Below are positions 22,311 to 32,320 of a stretch of DNA of 64,000 nt, one piece after another. A program made the position numbers and the translations under genes. The notes beneath the pieces were generated by a model that saw nothing but the letters and a program-made list of their open reading frames with translations, made no database searches and was not told the origin of the DNA. The first letter of the stretch is position 1, and every line of letters starts with the position of its first letter. The stretch is taken from the NCBI RefSeq assembly GCF_002886185.1, contig NZ_KZ614147.1, positions 407,187-471,186 of the forward strand, given 5' to 3'. Source of the DNA: Salipaludibacillus neizhouensis (GTDB lineage Bacteria; Bacillota; Bacilli; Bacillales; Salisediminibacteriaceae).

Positions 22311-23159
22311 ATGAAACAATCATTTTCAAAGCTTTTTGGCTTGAACGACAAACAGGAAAATACAGAAGAGCCAGTCATAAATCATAAAGAAGAAATCCAT
22401 CAACTATTAGTAGCTGATATTGTACCAAACAGATATCAACCGAGAACAGTGTTTGATGACGATCGAATCGACGACCTTGCGCAAACAATTAAGACGCACG
22501 GTGTCATTCAAGCGATTGTTGTAAGAGAGCGGAATGGGAAATATGAAATAATCGCGGGGGAGCGTCGTTGGCGTGCCGTTACAAGGCTGGGCTGGGAACG
22601 GATTCCTGCAGTTATCAAAGAATTCAATGATTCTCAAACGGCTTCGATTGCATTAATAGAGAACCTTCAGAGAGAAGGCTTAACGTCTATTGAAGAGGCA
22701 ACTGCTTATGCAAAACTTTTGGAACTCCATGGATTAACCCAGGAAAGTTTAGCTCAAAGACTTGGCAAGGGACAATCAACCGTGGCCAATAAGCTTCGAT
22801 TATTACAACTACCTTCCGAAGTACAAGATGCACTTTTGTACCGTCAAATTACAGAGCGACATGCAAGGGCATTAATCGTGTTAAAGGATCCGAAAAAACA
22901 ATTAATGTTACTGGGCAAAATTATCGAAAATGAATTGAATGTAAAACAGACAGAAGAGGCAATAAAAAAGCTTTCAGAAGAGCCTCCGAAAGAAAAGAAA
23001 AAAACGTTCCGCAAAGCTGTTTCAAAAGACACTCGACTTGCAATGAATACAATTCGAAAGTCGGTCGATATGGTTGCTCAGACAGGAATGCATATTGACA
23101 CAAATGAAGAGGAACATGAAGAGTATTATGAGTTCACAATCCGCATACCAAAAAAATAA
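22311..23159 (+). CDS. noc: Nucleoid occlusion protein Noc
   Basis: 282 aa, ParB/Spo0J family. The first residues [17 protein letters not shown] form the short amphipathic membrane-targeting helix typical of Noc and absent from Spo0J. The ParB N domain ([12 protein letters not shown]-binding segment AGERRWRA) and an HTH ([23 protein letters not shown]) follow. Noc prevents division over the nucleoid. Its own binding motif (ATTTCCCGGGAAAT type) was not seen in this window, as expected from its rarity near oriC. Confidence 0.94.
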   Translation: MKQSFSKLFGLNDKQENTEEPVINHKEEIHQLLVADIVPNRYQPRTVFDDDRIDDLAQTIKTHGVIQAIVVRERNGKYEIIAGERRWRAVTRLGWERIPAVIKEFNDSQTASIALIENLQREGLTSIEEATAYAKLLELHGLTQESLAQRLGKGQSTVANKLRLLQLPSEVQDALLYRQITERHARALIVLKDPKKQLMLLGKIIENELNVKQTEEAIKKLSEEPPKEKKKTFRKAVSKDTRLAMNTIRKSVDMVAQTGMHIDTNEEEHEEYYEFTIRIPKK

Positions 23160-23226
23160 TTAGAATTAGAGTGTCTCAATCTCTGATAATTTGATAATAC
23201 CTCTCTTTTTTTAGAGTAATTGTAAT

Positions 23227-23261
23227 CGTATTCGATAACTTCGCGGATACGGTTATTTTTT
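23227..23261 (+). terminator. Terminator after noc
   Basis: CGTATTCG / CGGATACG stem followed by GTTATTTTTTG. The remaining ~290 nt before soj are AT-rich with no gene. Confidence 0.65.
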
Positions 23262-23552
23262 GAATAAACACATCCATAGTATTATTTTTGCTAAAATAAC
23301 TCTGAATTTACGTTAAATATCTTTTTTTCATGATAGAATAAACAGGATATTAGAGATAAAATAGGTGATTACCACGCGAAAATGTAAATTAATGACTATG
23401 TGCGTAAAAGTAGAGTTGTTAAATTGAAAAGTTTGATAATTAAAAGCAAGGTTGGGGCTGATGAGAAGTACCTGTATAAGTTAAGATGAATAAGCTTATT
23501 TTTATAATGAAGATTGTTTATGCAGAGTTTAGAGAGTTAGGTAGGTGACATG

Positions 23553-24314
23553 ATGGGAAAAGTAATCGCCATAGCCAATCAAAAGGGTGGAGTAGGGAAA
23601 ACAACAACAGCTGTTAATTTAAGTGCTTGTCTTGCTCATGAAGGAAATAAAGTACTTATTATTGATATAGATCCCCAGGGAAATACTACAAGCGGGATCG
23701 GAATAAATAAAGGTGACATTGATGAATGTATATACAATGTGCTAGTAGAGGATCAAAAACCAAAAAATGTAATCGTACCTACACCAACAGAGAGGTTACA
23801 TATCATACCTTCTACGATTCAACTTGCCGGAGCGGAAATAGAATTAGTGCCAACGATCTCACGAGAGGTTCGATTAAAGCGCGCTATTGACTCAATAAAA
23901 GATGAATATGACTATATTATTATTGATTGTCCACCGTCCCTAGGACTGTTGACTATCAATTCGTTAACGGCATCAGACTCGGTACTCATACCAGTACAGT
24001 GCGAGTACTATGCATTAGAGGGGTTAAGTCAATTATTAAATACAGTTAGATTAGTCCAAAAACATTTAAATCAAGATTTGGAGATAGAGGGAGTCTTATT
24101 AACAATGTTGGATGCTAGAACCAATTTAGGACTTCAAGTCATCGAAGAAGTGAAAAAATACTTTCGTGAAAAAGTATTTAAGACAATTATTCCTCGTAAT
24201 GTACGTCTAGGTGAAGCGCCGAGTCATGGGAAACCAATCATTACATATGATAACAAGTCACGCGGTGCAGAAGTATACACTGAATTAGCAAAGGAAGTGA
24301 TGAGCCATGGCTAG
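23553..24314 (+). CDS. soj: Chromosome-partitioning ATPase Soj (ParA)
   Basis: 253 aa from the second ATG (23553), which is better spaced from AGGTGA than the first at 23550 and matches the B. subtilis start MGKIIAI. Deviant Walker A KGGVGKTTT near residue 11, switch DIDPQGN, Walker B YIIIDCPPSLGLL. ParA dimers bind DNA nonspecifically and act with Spo0J/parS in origin segregation and in control of DnaA. The 3' end overlaps spo0J by 8 nt. Confidence 0.97.
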   Translation: MGKVIAIANQKGGVGKTTTAVNLSACLAHEGNKVLIIDIDPQGNTTSGIGINKGDIDECIYNVLVEDQKPKNVIVPTPTERLHIIPSTIQLAGAEIELVPTISREVRLKRAIDSIKDEYDYIIIDCPPSLGLLTINSLTASDSVLIPVQCEYYALEGLSQLLNTVRLVQKHLNQDLEIEGVLLTMLDARTNLGLQVIEEVKKYFREKVFKTIIPRNVRLGEAPSHGKPIITYDNKSRGAEVYTELAKEVMSHG

Positions 24315-25155
24315 AGGACTGGGAAAAGGGATAGGAGCATTTTTTCCTGATACATCTTATACTCAAGAAGATCAAGTTCAAAGTATTAATGTATCAGAAT
24401 TAAGACCAAACCCATATCAACCAAGGAAGACATTTGATGAAGCTGCAATCAAAGAGTTAAGCGAATCTATCCTCGAGCATGGCATTCTTCAGCCTATTAT
24501 CGTCAGAAAAAGTATTAAAGGATATGAAATTGTTGTAGGCGAGCGTAGGTATCGCGCAGCACAAAATGCTGAACTTAAAACAGTTCCGGCGGTTGTAAAA
24601 GAATTAACCGAGGATCAAATGATGGAAATAGCTCTTATTGAGAATATTCAACGAGAAGATTTAAATCCATTAGAAGAAGCAAGGGCATATCAGAAATTAA
24701 TGGAACATTTGCAAGTCACTCAAGAAGAACTTTCTAAAAAACTAGGGAAAAGCAGACCATATATCGCTAATCACGTACGATTGTTGCAACTTCCACAAAT
24801 TGTACAACAATATCTTTCGGACGGACGGTTATCTATGGGGCACGCTAGAGCACTTTTATCGCTGAAAGACAAAAATAAACTAACCCCCTTACTGCAAAAA
24901 ATAATTAAAGACAAAATGAGTGTTCGACAACTTGAGGAATGGATTCAACGTTCTAATGAAAATGTTTCACGTGAAACTTCGAAAAACACACTGTCACCAT
25001 TTTTAAAGGATCGAGAATCAGCTTTAAAATCATATTTTGGAACAAAAGTTCAGATCAAAAAAGGGAAAGGTAAGGGGAAAATAGAAATTGATTTCTTTAC
25101 TGATGAAGATTTAGAAAGAATTTTAGAATTACTTCATACAACGGAAGAAGAATAG
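24307..25155 (+). CDS. spo0J: Chromosome-partitioning protein Spo0J (ParB)
   Basis: 282 aa. ParB CTPase clamp: N-terminal LRPNPYQPRKTFDE, CTP-binding GERRYRAAQ, ENIQREDLNPLEEA, HTH TQEELSKKLGKSRPYIANHVRLLQLP, and a C-terminal dimer domain. The N-terminal MARGLGKGIGAFFPD is the short segment that stimulates Soj ATPase. The gene carries its own parS internally (24963-24978), as in B. subtilis. It overlaps soj, so production of the pair is coupled. Confidence 0.97.
   Translation: MARGLGKGIGAFFPDTSYTQEDQVQSINVSELRPNPYQPRKTFDEAAIKELSESILEHGILQPIIVRKSIKGYEIVVGERRYRAAQNAELKTVPAVVKELTEDQMMEIALIENIQREDLNPLEEARAYQKLMEHLQVTQEELSKKLGKSRPYIANHVRLLQLPQIVQQYLSDGRLSMGHARALLSLKDKNKLTPLLQKIIKDKMSVRQLEEWIQRSNENVSRETSKNTLSPFLKDRESALKSYFGTKVQIKKGKGKGKIEIDFFTDEDLERILELLHTTEEE
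24963..24978. promoter_or_regulatory. parS site inside spo0J
   Basis: TGTTTCACGTGAAACT differs from the palindromic parS consensus by the last base only. The location within the 3' third of spo0J is the same as in B. subtilis. Confidence 0.92.
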
Positions 25156-25167
25156 GTAAGGACAAAA

Positions 25168-25196
25168 GGTGGCCCGTTCGTTGGGTCATCTTTTCT
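25168..25196 (+). terminator. Terminator after soj-spo0J
   Basis: GGTGGCCC pairs with GGGTCATC through two G-U pairs and is followed by TTTTCT. Confidence 0.65.
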
Positions 25197-25379
25197 AAAG
25201 TTAAAAACCGCAAAGTGTCCGGCTAGAAGGTATTCAAACCTCTCTACTCTACGAAAACAACACTCTCTAAACACAGAGAAATTTAAAAGTTCTATCTAGT
25301 ATCTAAAGTTGGGAACGTCTAAGAAGTAATTTAGATAATACAAAGATAAAATCTACGTCGTTTTAATGGAGGTCTAAAC

Positions 25380-26525
25380 ATGATTTATCTTGACCAAGCA
25401 TCTTCAAGTTTCCCTAAACCGGCTAGTGTAGCTCAAGCAATGGCTGACGCAGTAAATACATATGGTGCAAATCCGGGGAGAAGTGGACATCAACTTTCAA
25501 GACAGGCGAGTTTCATAATAGAAGAAACAAGATCAAAGTTAAAAGATATGTTTCAGGCACCTTCTGTTGAAAGAATTATTTTCACTTCAAATGCAACTGC
25601 AGCTCTTAACCAAGCGATTGCTGGCTTGTCCTGGGAAAAAGGGGATCATGTTATTACTACAGTACTAGAGCATAATTCGGTAAGAAGACCTTTAGAAAGA
25701 TTACGAACCGAAATTGGTATCAACGTAGATTACATAGGGGTGGATGGGAATTGGACAGAGGAAATCAGTAAAAAGATAACAAAACAAACAAAGCTAGTAG
25801 TAGTAACTCATGGATCGAATGTAACCGGACAGATACTTCCAATTCAAGAAATTGGGCAACTAGTTTCAGAATACGATGCTCTTTTTTGCGTAGATGGTTC
25901 GCAAACGGCAGGTATATTGCCAATTAGTATGAAAGAAATGAGGATAGACATGCTAGCAGTGCCAGGGCACAAGGCTTTGTTGGGGCCTCAAGGTGTTGGC
26001 GTTCTTCTTGTTGGAACAAAAGTGGAACTTAAGCCTTTATATGTAGGTGGTACTGGAAGTCAATCAGAAAAACCTGAACAACCTTGTTTGTGGCCAATAG
26101 GTTGGGAAAGTGGCACGATGAATACGCCTGGGATAGCAGGTTTACTAAAAGGTATACTGGAAGTGCAATCAAAAGGAATAACTGATATTCATGAACATGA
26201 AAAACAGTTAACGTCTAAATTGATTCAAGGACTGAAAAAAATAGACGCTATTACGATTTATGGGCCGGAAGAGGGAGAGGACCGTTTAGGCGTTGTCTCA
26301 TTCCAACTAGATAGCATTGATAGTCATGAAATAGCAATAATATTAGATAACCATTATCAAATTGCTGTTAGAGCCGGGTTACATTGTTCACCAATGATTC
26401 ACCAAACGTATCAAACGACTACCGGCGGCTTAGTCAGGGTTAGTGTAGGAATATATAATACCGAAAATGAAATAATAAAGTTTTTAGAAGCGATGAAAGA
26501 AATAAAAGAAGGTTTACTTGGATAG
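25380..26525 (+). CDS. Class V aminotransferase / cysteine desulfurase family protein
   Basis: 381 aa. PLP-dependent fold type I. The PLP lysine is Lys198 in AVPGHKALLGPQG, and Cys336 in GLHCSPMIH occupies the place of the desulfurase active cysteine. The start MIYLDQASSSFPKP is typical of the small NifS-like family found in Firmicutes. It would release sulfur or selenium from cysteine or selenocysteine; the acceptor is unknown, since no iscU, sufU or thiI lies nearby. A GGAGG site precedes the ATG. The DUF554 gene starts 12 nt later, suggesting co-transcription. Confidence 0.88.
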   Translation: MIYLDQASSSFPKPASVAQAMADAVNTYGANPGRSGHQLSRQASFIIEETRSKLKDMFQAPSVERIIFTSNATAALNQAIAGLSWEKGDHVITTVLEHNSVRRPLERLRTEIGINVDYIGVDGNWTEEISKKITKQTKLVVVTHGSNVTGQILPIQEIGQLVSEYDALFCVDGSQTAGILPISMKEMRIDMLAVPGHKALLGPQGVGVLLVGTKVELKPLYVGGTGSQSEKPEQPCLWPIGWESGTMNTPGIAGLLKGILEVQSKGITDIHEHEKQLTSKLIQGLKKIDAITIYGPEEGEDRLGVVSFQLDSIDSHEIAIILDNHYQIAVRAGLHCSPMIHQTYQTTTGGLVRVSVGIYNTENEIIKFLEAMKEIKEGLLG

Positions 26526-26537
26526 GGGAATTTTTGA

Positions 26538-27242
26538 ATGGTGTTGTTGGGAACGCTAGTAAATGGACTAGCGATTATTATAGGTGCATGGATAGGAGTA
26601 AATGTAAAACATTTCTCCCAGTCGATGAAAGATACAGTAATGAAAGCGATAGGATTAGCAGTTCTTGTACTTGGGTTTACAATGACTTTGGAAGGCACGG
26701 AGTTTCTAATTTTAATTTTTAGCCTTGCATTAGGTGGAATAATTGGTGAAAGAATGAATATTGAAGGTAAATTGAATGAATTAGGATCATGGTTAGAACG
26801 GAAAATGAAGAAAAGTAGTGATGGAAAAATAGCAGAAGGTTTCGTAGCAGCAACACTCCTTTTTGTTGTAGGAGCAATGGCAATTATTGGGGCATTGGAT
26901 AGTGGATTTCGCCAGGATCATTCTGTTTTGCTTACGAAATCAGTACTTGATGGATTTTCTTCGATTGTATTTGCGGCAACGTTGGGTATTGGTGTCATGT
27001 TTTCCGCTGTTCCAGTAGTTATATATCAAGGACTAATAGCGTTGTCAGCTACCTTTATTATCCAATGGCTACCAGAAGAGTTACTTGATGTAATGATTAG
27101 TGAAATTACAGCGGTAGGCGGAATTATGATCATTGGTATTGGTTTGAACTTATTAGGATTACCAAAAATCCGTATAGCAAATCTGTTGCCATCCATCGTC
27201 ATTGCCGTTTTATTTGTCTTGATATATTATCGTTTCTTTTAG
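26538..27242 (+). CDS. DUF554 family membrane protein
   Basis: 234 aa with about six or seven transmembrane segments. The start MVLLGTLVNGLAIIIGAWIG and the pattern GSGFRQDHSVLLTKSVLDGFSSIVFAATLG-like core (here DSGFRQDHSVLLTKS) are characteristic of DUF554 (YdfK/YqgA). Function is not established for this family. Located directly after the aminotransferase gene, on the same strand. Confidence 0.85.
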   Translation: MVLLGTLVNGLAIIIGAWIGVNVKHFSQSMKDTVMKAIGLAVLVLGFTMTLEGTEFLILIFSLALGGIIGERMNIEGKLNELGSWLERKMKKSSDGKIAEGFVAATLLFVVGAMAIIGALDSGFRQDHSVLLTKSVLDGFSSIVFAATLGIGVMFSAVPVVIYQGLIALSATFIIQWLPEELLDVMISEITAVGGIMIIGIGLNLLGLPKIRIANLLPSIVIAVLFVLIYYRFF

Positions 27243-27414
27243 TCTTTCTTTGTTAACGCAGAAAGTGGTTTTAAAAGGCTGTATGTTAAAAAGTGTGGCT
27301 CAAAATTGGCTAGGTGGAGCTTTCTGTATAGTTCTACTGGATGAAAGAGAGAAGTCAGCATCACTTGCTTCTCTCTTATAAGGAGTAAGATAATAATTGA
27401 ACGAGTCGCGAATA

Positions 27415-28035
27415 CTAAAGATTGATTTCCTTTTGAGGCGCAACAGCCAGTGTTGTGGCTCTTTTTTTCTGCCAAAATGCAGCACGCCATATTGCTCTCG
27501 ACATTGATTCTGCCATATCCATTACTAGAGAAAGTCTCGTATTTTGTAAAACTAACATTTCCATGTAACCCGAGACGTTGACAATCCCAGTCATGTGAAT
27601 ATCTCCTACTGGTTGAAGACTTTTTTGAACAGCGGCACCAGGTTTAACTGGACCGTCAGCGACCGTCATATAACCGACACTTGTCGTTCGACCTAAACAT
27701 GCATCGACAGCAATAATATAAGGATTATCATGAAGGGTCTTAATGGTTATCATTGTTTCTTCTAAATTTTTGGCATGAACTGGAGAGGATAGACTTCCGT
27801 AAATAGAAAATAAGGGACATTGCCGTTCTAATAATTTAGTTCCAATAAGAGGCCCTAGTGAATCACCAGTTGAACGATCGCTGCCAATACAGACGATTAC
27901 AATAGATCTATCCTCACTTGCCGGTAAGAAAGAAAAGACAGCAGAGGCCAGTTGCTGTACTCTGAGAGGCTCTTCTACGTGGATCCTAAAGGAGTCTGAA
28001 TTCTTTTTATGAAAAAGTTGTCCATAATTCATCAT
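27415..28035 (-). CDS. yyaC: Spore protease YyaC (DUF1256)
   Basis: 206 aa. A GPR-like peptidase-fold protein; IVCIGSDRSTGDSLGPLIGTKL and IIAVDACLGRTTSVGYMTVADGPVKPGAAVQKSL are strongly conserved in YyaC. Sporulation-specific in B. subtilis and related to the germination protease that degrades small acid-soluble proteins. It is one of very few minus-strand genes to the right of oriC, transcribed against replication, and diverges from the downstream transporter-like gene. Confidence 0.9.
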   Translation of the reverse strand: MMNYGQLFHKKNSDSFRIHVEEPLRVQQLASAVFSFLPASEDRSIVIVCIGSDRSTGDSLGPLIGTKLLERQCPLFSIYGSLSSPVHAKNLEETMITIKTLHDNPYIIAVDACLGRTTSVGYMTVADGPVKPGAAVQKSLQPVGDIHMTGIVNVSGYMEMLVLQNTRLSLVMDMAESMSRAIWRAAFWQKKRATTLAVAPQKEINL

Positions 28036-28120
28036 ATAACCCTCATTTCAAAAATAGTAGTAACAGTATACGGATCAAAACATGGATCTATACGTCAAAA
28101 GATTGAAATGAGGGATTGTT

Positions 28121-29140
28121 TTGTGGAAAGCCGGGATTAAATGGATGTTTCTTATTATTGGAACGATGATTGGGGCAGGATATGCATCAGGTAGAGAATT
28201 ATGGCAATTTTTTGGATACGAAAGTGGACTAGCAATACTTTTATTCACAGTATTATTCTTTACGTGTACTTTTGTAATTATGACGATTAGTCAAAATCAT
28301 GGTTCCGAGCATTATTTACCAATATTAGAGCAATTGATGGGTAAGAAACTGACCAAACTGTATGATGGAATGATTATCCTGTACTTATTTTCCACGACAG
28401 TCATTATGATGGCTGGCGGAGGTGCAACTTTAGAAGTATTACATGTTTCTTATTGGTATGGGGTAATGATTCTGGCTTTTCTTTTAGTACTACTTTTTAT
28501 ATGGGGCATCAATGGAATGACATCCATAAATGCGCTCATTATTCCATTGCTCATTTTTTTCTTAGTGACTACTCTTCTAGTTTTTCAAAAAAGCGTAGGA
28601 TGGGATATGGGATTTGAGTGGACAAAGCAGGCAAATTGGCCATCTGCATTTACATTTACCGCTTTAAATATATTACCTTTGATAGCAGTATTAGGTGCTA
28701 TTGGTTCAAAAATAAAACATCGTGGTGAGATATGGATTGCAAGTATAGGGAGTGCCAGTACGCTAGGGGTCATCTCTTATCTTTATAATCAATCGTTAAT
28801 ACAAGTAGCGCAAGAGGTAATGATTTATGAAATACCATTATTCGCTATTTTGAAAAATTATCCGTATTTCATGGTTCTGGTTATGTCGGGATTGCTGTGG
28901 GCTGCAATATTTACTACAGCTGCCTCGGGTATGCTCGGATTGTGTACAAGACTTCAACCTTTAATAAAGATACCATTTTGGGCGCTGGCATTAGTCCTGT
29001 CAATCCTAATGATGCCTTTAACAACCTTCGGATTTTCAAAATTAGTTGGAATACTTTACCCTTTATATGGGTTATTAAACCTTTATATACTAGCATCAAT
29101 TATGCTTTACCCAATTATCCATAAGTTTGATAACACTTGA
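28121..29140 (+). CDS. YkvI-like polytopic membrane protein (putative transporter)
   Basis: 339 aa from a TTG (MWKAGIKWMFLIIGTMIGAGYASGREL) with AATGAGGG upstream. About ten hydrophobic helices. The first helix with GTMIGAGYASGRE resembles the unwound helix of amino-acid/sodium symporter-fold proteins and is typical of the YkvI family. Substrate unknown. It diverges from yyaC, sharing an ~85-nt promoter region. Confidence 0.78.
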   Translation: MWKAGIKWMFLIIGTMIGAGYASGRELWQFFGYESGLAILLFTVLFFTCTFVIMTISQNHGSEHYLPILEQLMGKKLTKLYDGMIILYLFSTTVIMMAGGGATLEVLHVSYWYGVMILAFLLVLLFIWGINGMTSINALIIPLLIFFLVTTLLVFQKSVGWDMGFEWTKQANWPSAFTFTALNILPLIAVLGAIGSKIKHRGEIWIASIGSASTLGVISYLYNQSLIQVAQEVMIYEIPLFAILKNYPYFMVLVMSGLLWAAIFTTAASGMLGLCTRLQPLIKIPFWALALVLSILMMPLTTFGFSKLVGILYPLYGLLNLYILASIMLYPIIHKFDNT

Positions 29141-29195
29141 AAATAAAGTTGGTGTATAATAGGGGACAACCAATGGAAACAGGAGTGTGAAAGAT

Positions 29196-29396
29196 ATGAA
29201 AGACACGCCATTCGCATTGCACGATGTTGTAGAAATGAAAAAGCAACACCCATGTGGAGTAAATCGCTGGCAGATTATTCGAATGGGAATGGACATTAGA
29301 ATAAAGTGTCTTGGCTGTGAACATAGTGTAATGATCCCAAGGAAAGAGTTTTCTAAAAAGATTAAAAAAGTTCTTGAAACGAAAGAGCAGTTATGA
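29196..29396 (+). CDS. yyzM: DUF951 protein YyzM
   Basis: 66 aa from ATG 29196 (AGGAG about 10 nt upstream; an in-frame GTG at 29187 is too close to it). DUF951 pattern: VVEMKKQHPCGVNRWQIIRMGMDIRIKCLGCEHSVMIPR, with Cys residues that may bind metal. Function unknown. Its place just before ychF and rpsF is conserved in Bacillaceae. Confidence 0.9.
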   Translation: MKDTPFALHDVVEMKKQHPCGVNRWQIIRMGMDIRIKCLGCEHSVMIPRKEFSKKIKKVLETKEQL

Positions 29397-29398
29397 TG

Positions 29399-29437
29399 AT
29401 AGAGATTTTCGCTTGATGCGGGAGTCTCTATTTTATT
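29399..29437 (+). terminator. Terminator after yyzM
   Basis: Imperfect hairpin with ATAGAGA / TCTCTAT ends followed by TTTTATT. Confidence 0.55.
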
Positions 29438-29625
29438 AGTATTTAAATCGCTTCTACTCGATAACTGATACTCTTGCGCTTTTTCATATAAATCTCTATA
29501 ATTAATAAGGATGTAGTTTTGGACGAGAAGAAATCATTGAAATAAAAATTGTGTTCAATAATCGGAGACACGTATGATGCATGTTTCCGTCACTTAGTGA
29601 ACTTCCAATAAAAGGAGTATGATGT

Positions 29626-30726
29626 ATGGCTTTAACAACAGGAATCGTGGGACTACCAAACGTAGGTAAATCCACGTTATTTAATGCAATTACACAGGCT
29701 GGAGCAGAATCAGCAAATTACCCGTTCTGTACGATTGATCCGAATGTAGGGATTGTAGAAGTCCCAGACCCAAGACTGGATAAGCTAACAGAAATGGTTA
29801 CACCTGATAAAACGGTTCCGACAGCTTTTGAATTCACGGATATTGCCGGAATTGTGGAAGGTGCCAGTAAAGGGGAAGGGTTAGGGAATAAGTTCCTATC
29901 TCATATTCGTCAAGTAGATGCCATTTCTCATGTTGTACGCTGCTTTAATGATGACAATATTACACACGTGTCTGGCAGTGTGGATCCAATTCGCGATATT
30001 GAAGTGATAAATCTCGAATTAATTCTAGCTGATATGGAAGCGGTGGACAAACGTATTGGTAAGGTCGAAAAGTTGGCTAGACAAAAAGATAAAGATGCTG
30101 TTGTTGAATATGAAATCCTTTCGAAGCTTCGAGATGCTTTTGAAGAAGAAAAGCCGGCTCGAAGTGTGGAATTTACGACAGACCAACAAAAAATCGTAAA
30201 AGGTTTGCATCTATTAACATGGAAACCAGTATTATATGCAGCAAATGTGAGTGAAGATGAGCTGTTAGATGTTTCTGGTAACCCAAATGTGAAAAAGGTA
30301 ATGGACTTTGCCAAAGAAGAAAACTCCGAAGTGATTGTTGTATGTGCAAAAATAGAGTCTGAAATTGCTGAGTTGGATGGCGATGAAAAAGAAGAATTCT
30401 TACAGGACTTAGGAATTGAAGAATCAGGATTAGACCAGTTAATTAAAGCTGCGTACAATTTACTGGGATTAGAAACATATTTTACAGCGGGGAAACAAGA
30501 AGTAAGAGCTTGGACAATTCTTCATGGAACGAAAGCACCTCAGGCAGCAGGAGTCATTCATACAGACTTCGAGCGAGGTTTCATTCGCGCTGAAGTGGTT
30601 TCTTATGAGGACCTAGTAAACGCTGGATCCATGAGCACTGCGAAAGAGAATGGAAAAGTAAGATTGGAAGGTAAAGAGTACGTTGTAAAAGATGGAGATG
30701 TCGTTCATTTCCGTTTTAATGTATAA
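29626..30726 (+). CDS. ychF: Redox-regulated ATPase YchF
   Basis: 366 aa. Obg-like P-loop protein that prefers ATP. G1 motif GLPNVGKSTLFN, G3 DIAGIVEGASKGEGLGNKFL, a coiled-coil insertion and a C-terminal TGS domain. Linked to ribosome binding and stress response in other bacteria. AAAGGAG precedes the ATG. It stands alone upstream of the rpsF operon. Confidence 0.96.
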   Translation: MALTTGIVGLPNVGKSTLFNAITQAGAESANYPFCTIDPNVGIVEVPDPRLDKLTEMVTPDKTVPTAFEFTDIAGIVEGASKGEGLGNKFLSHIRQVDAISHVVRCFNDDNITHVSGSVDPIRDIEVINLELILADMEAVDKRIGKVEKLARQKDKDAVVEYEILSKLRDAFEEEKPARSVEFTTDQQKIVKGLHLLTWKPVLYAANVSEDELLDVSGNPNVKKVMDFAKEENSEVIVVCAKIESEIAELDGDEKEEFLQDLGIEESGLDQLIKAAYNLLGLETYFTAGKQEVRAWTILHGTKAPQAAGVIHTDFERGFIRAEVVSYEDLVNAGSMSTAKENGKVRLEGKEYVVKDGDVVHFRFNV

Positions 30727-30740
30727 ATTAGGAAGAGGAT

Positions 30741-30778
30741 AGTGGGGGTACTCGAACCCGGCTATCTTTTCTTTGTTT
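30741..30778 (+). terminator. Terminator after ychF
   Basis: GATAG / CTATC outer stem enclosing GGGGGT and ACCC segments, followed by TTTTCTTTG. Confidence 0.65.
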
Positions 30779-30935
30779 TCTGGATGTTCTAGATGTTTCT
30801 AAAGAATAGTAAAACGCTACTTGTTTCGTACTCTTATATCTGATATACTATATTCTTGCGAGCAAAAGGAAATAAATGCTTGCTCCTTGCTCTTTTCTAT
30901 AGGAAGAGGGCCTAGACCAAAAGGAGGTGACAGAA

Positions 30936-31223
30936 ATGCGCAATTATGAAATTATGTACATCGTACGTCCTAACTTGGAAGAAGCGGCAACAAAAGAAAT
31001 TGTTGAACGATTTAACAAGGTATTGACGGACAACGGCGCAGAATTGAATGAAACGAAGGAAATGGGTAAGAAACGTCTTGCTTATGAAATCGAGGATTTC
31101 ACAGAAGGCTACTACGTTCTCGTAAAATTGAACGCTGAGAAGCAAGCGCTTGACGAATTCAACCGTTTAAGTTCCATTAACGATAACATCTTACGTTCTC
31201 TTATCGTTCGTGAAGATGACTAA
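30936..31223 (+). CDS. rpsF: 30S ribosomal protein S6
   Basis: 95 aa from ATG 30936 (MRNYEIMYIVRPNLEE), preceded by AAAGGAGGTGA at good spacing. First gene of the rpsF-ssb-rpsR operon. S6 forms a pair with S18 on the ribosome, and in Firmicutes the S6:S18 pair can bind the operon leader for feedback control; the leader at 30830-30930 was not folded here. Confidence 0.97.
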   Translation: MRNYEIMYIVRPNLEEAATKEIVERFNKVLTDNGAELNETKEMGKKRLAYEIEDFTEGYYVLVKLNAEKQALDEFNRLSSINDNILRSLIVREDD

Positions 31224-31267
31224 TTTAAAATGATAATAGATTGAAACCATTCCGGGGAGGAATTCGG

Positions 31268-31825
31268 ATGATAAACCGCGTTGTCTTAGTTGGACGCTTA
31301 ACAAAAGACCCAGAACTACGTTACACAGCCAACGGAATTGCTGTTACATCTTTTACTTTAGCTGTAAATCGCCCTTTCACAAACACACAGGGAAATAAGG
31401 AAGCCGATTTCATTAATGTTGTGGTTTGGAGAAAACCAGCTGAAAATGTAGCTAACTATCTTAAAAAAGGAAGTTTAGCAGGCGTTGACGGTAGGTTACA
31501 AACAAGAAACTTTGACAACAGTGAAGGGCGACGTATTTTCATGACAGAAGTGGTAGCCGATAGCGTTCAATTCTTAGAGCCTCGCGGTTCTGGAGGATCT
31601 GGAGGTGGCGGAAACCAAAATGCTGGACAAGGTGCGGACCAAAGCAATTATGGGCAGCAAAATGATAACAGCGGTTATCAGGGAAATCCGAACCAAGGAT
31701 CTGGGCAGCAAGGTTTTGGTCAAGGAAATAAAAGTGGTCAAGGAAATCAATCAGGTTCAAATGATGATCCATTTGCCAGTGATGGTAAGCCGATCGACAT
31801 TAATGATGATGACCTGCCCTTTTAA
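31268..31825 (+). CDS. ssb: Single-stranded DNA-binding protein
   Basis: 185 aa from ATG 31268 (GGGGAGGAATTCGG upstream). OB fold in residues 1-105 ([20 protein letters not shown]), a Gly/Gln/Asn-rich linker, and the acidic tip DDDLPF that recruits replication and repair enzymes. Embedded between the S6 and S18 genes, so its supply follows ribosome synthesis. Confidence 0.97.
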   Translation: MINRVVLVGRLTKDPELRYTANGIAVTSFTLAVNRPFTNTQGNKEADFINVVVWRKPAENVANYLKKGSLAGVDGRLQTRNFDNSEGRRIFMTEVVADSVQFLEPRGSGGSGGGGNQNAGQGADQSNYGQQNDNSGYQGNPNQGSGQQGFGQGNKSGQGNQSGSNDDPFASDGKPIDINDDDLPF

Positions 31826-31867
31826 ACCGATTGTAAATCGGGGAAAAATATAAAAGGAGGGATACGC

Positions 31868-32095
31868 ATGGCACGTCGTGGTCGTCCAAAGCGTCGTAAA
31901 GTATGTTACTTTACAGTAAATAAGATTACAAAAATTGACTATAAAGATTTAGATTTGCTAAGAAAGTTTATCTCTGAGCGTGGGAAAATTCTTCCTCGCC
32001 GAGTAACTGGAACTTCTGCAAAATATCAGCGTCAATTAACTCGCGCAGTTAAGCGCTCTCGTACAATGGCATTATTGCCGTTCGTTACGGAATAG
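31868..32095 (+). CDS. rpsR: 30S ribosomal protein S18
   Basis: 75 aa, basic. [21 protein letters not shown]-type start, then [25 protein letters not shown], which is diagnostic. AAAGGAGG lies upstream. The single cysteine of the KVCYF motif is kept. Confidence 0.97.
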   Translation: MARRGRPKRRKVCYFTVNKITKIDYKDLDLLRKFISERGKILPRRVTGTSAKYQRQLTRAVKRSRTMALLPFVTE

Positions 32096-32107
32096 TTTTA
32101 GATTAGA

Positions 32108-32150
32108 AGGCCTTTCAGTAGTATTTTATGCTACTGAAAGGCCTTTTTGT
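32108..32150 (+). terminator. Terminator of rpsF-ssb-rpsR
   Basis: AGGCCTTTCAGTAG pairs with CTACTGAAAGGCCT, a perfect 14-bp stem, followed by TTTTTGT. Confidence 0.93.
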
Positions 32151-32169
32151 ATTGGAACGATGTTTTAAG

Positions 32170-32320
32170 GCTGAATCTGGTATTCTGTTAGAGACCGTTG
32201 TTTCTTTCCAAACAACCTTCGGTGATAACAAAGCAATAAATTTACGTAATTAGAATAATCTAAGGTTAAGAAAGCAGCTTCTTTTGCATTAAAGTAAGAC
32301 GGCTATGCCGTTTTTTTTAA
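32170..32320 (+). repeat. Second copy of the diverged intergenic repeat
   Basis: 32211-32255 aligns with 17026-17070 (about 80 percent identity without gaps). It is followed by AAGACGGCTATGCCGTTTTTTTT (32296-32318), a hairpin with T-tract related to the elements at 17078 and in the gyrB-gyrA spacer. The gap 32321-32536 contains no other visible feature. Confidence 0.5.
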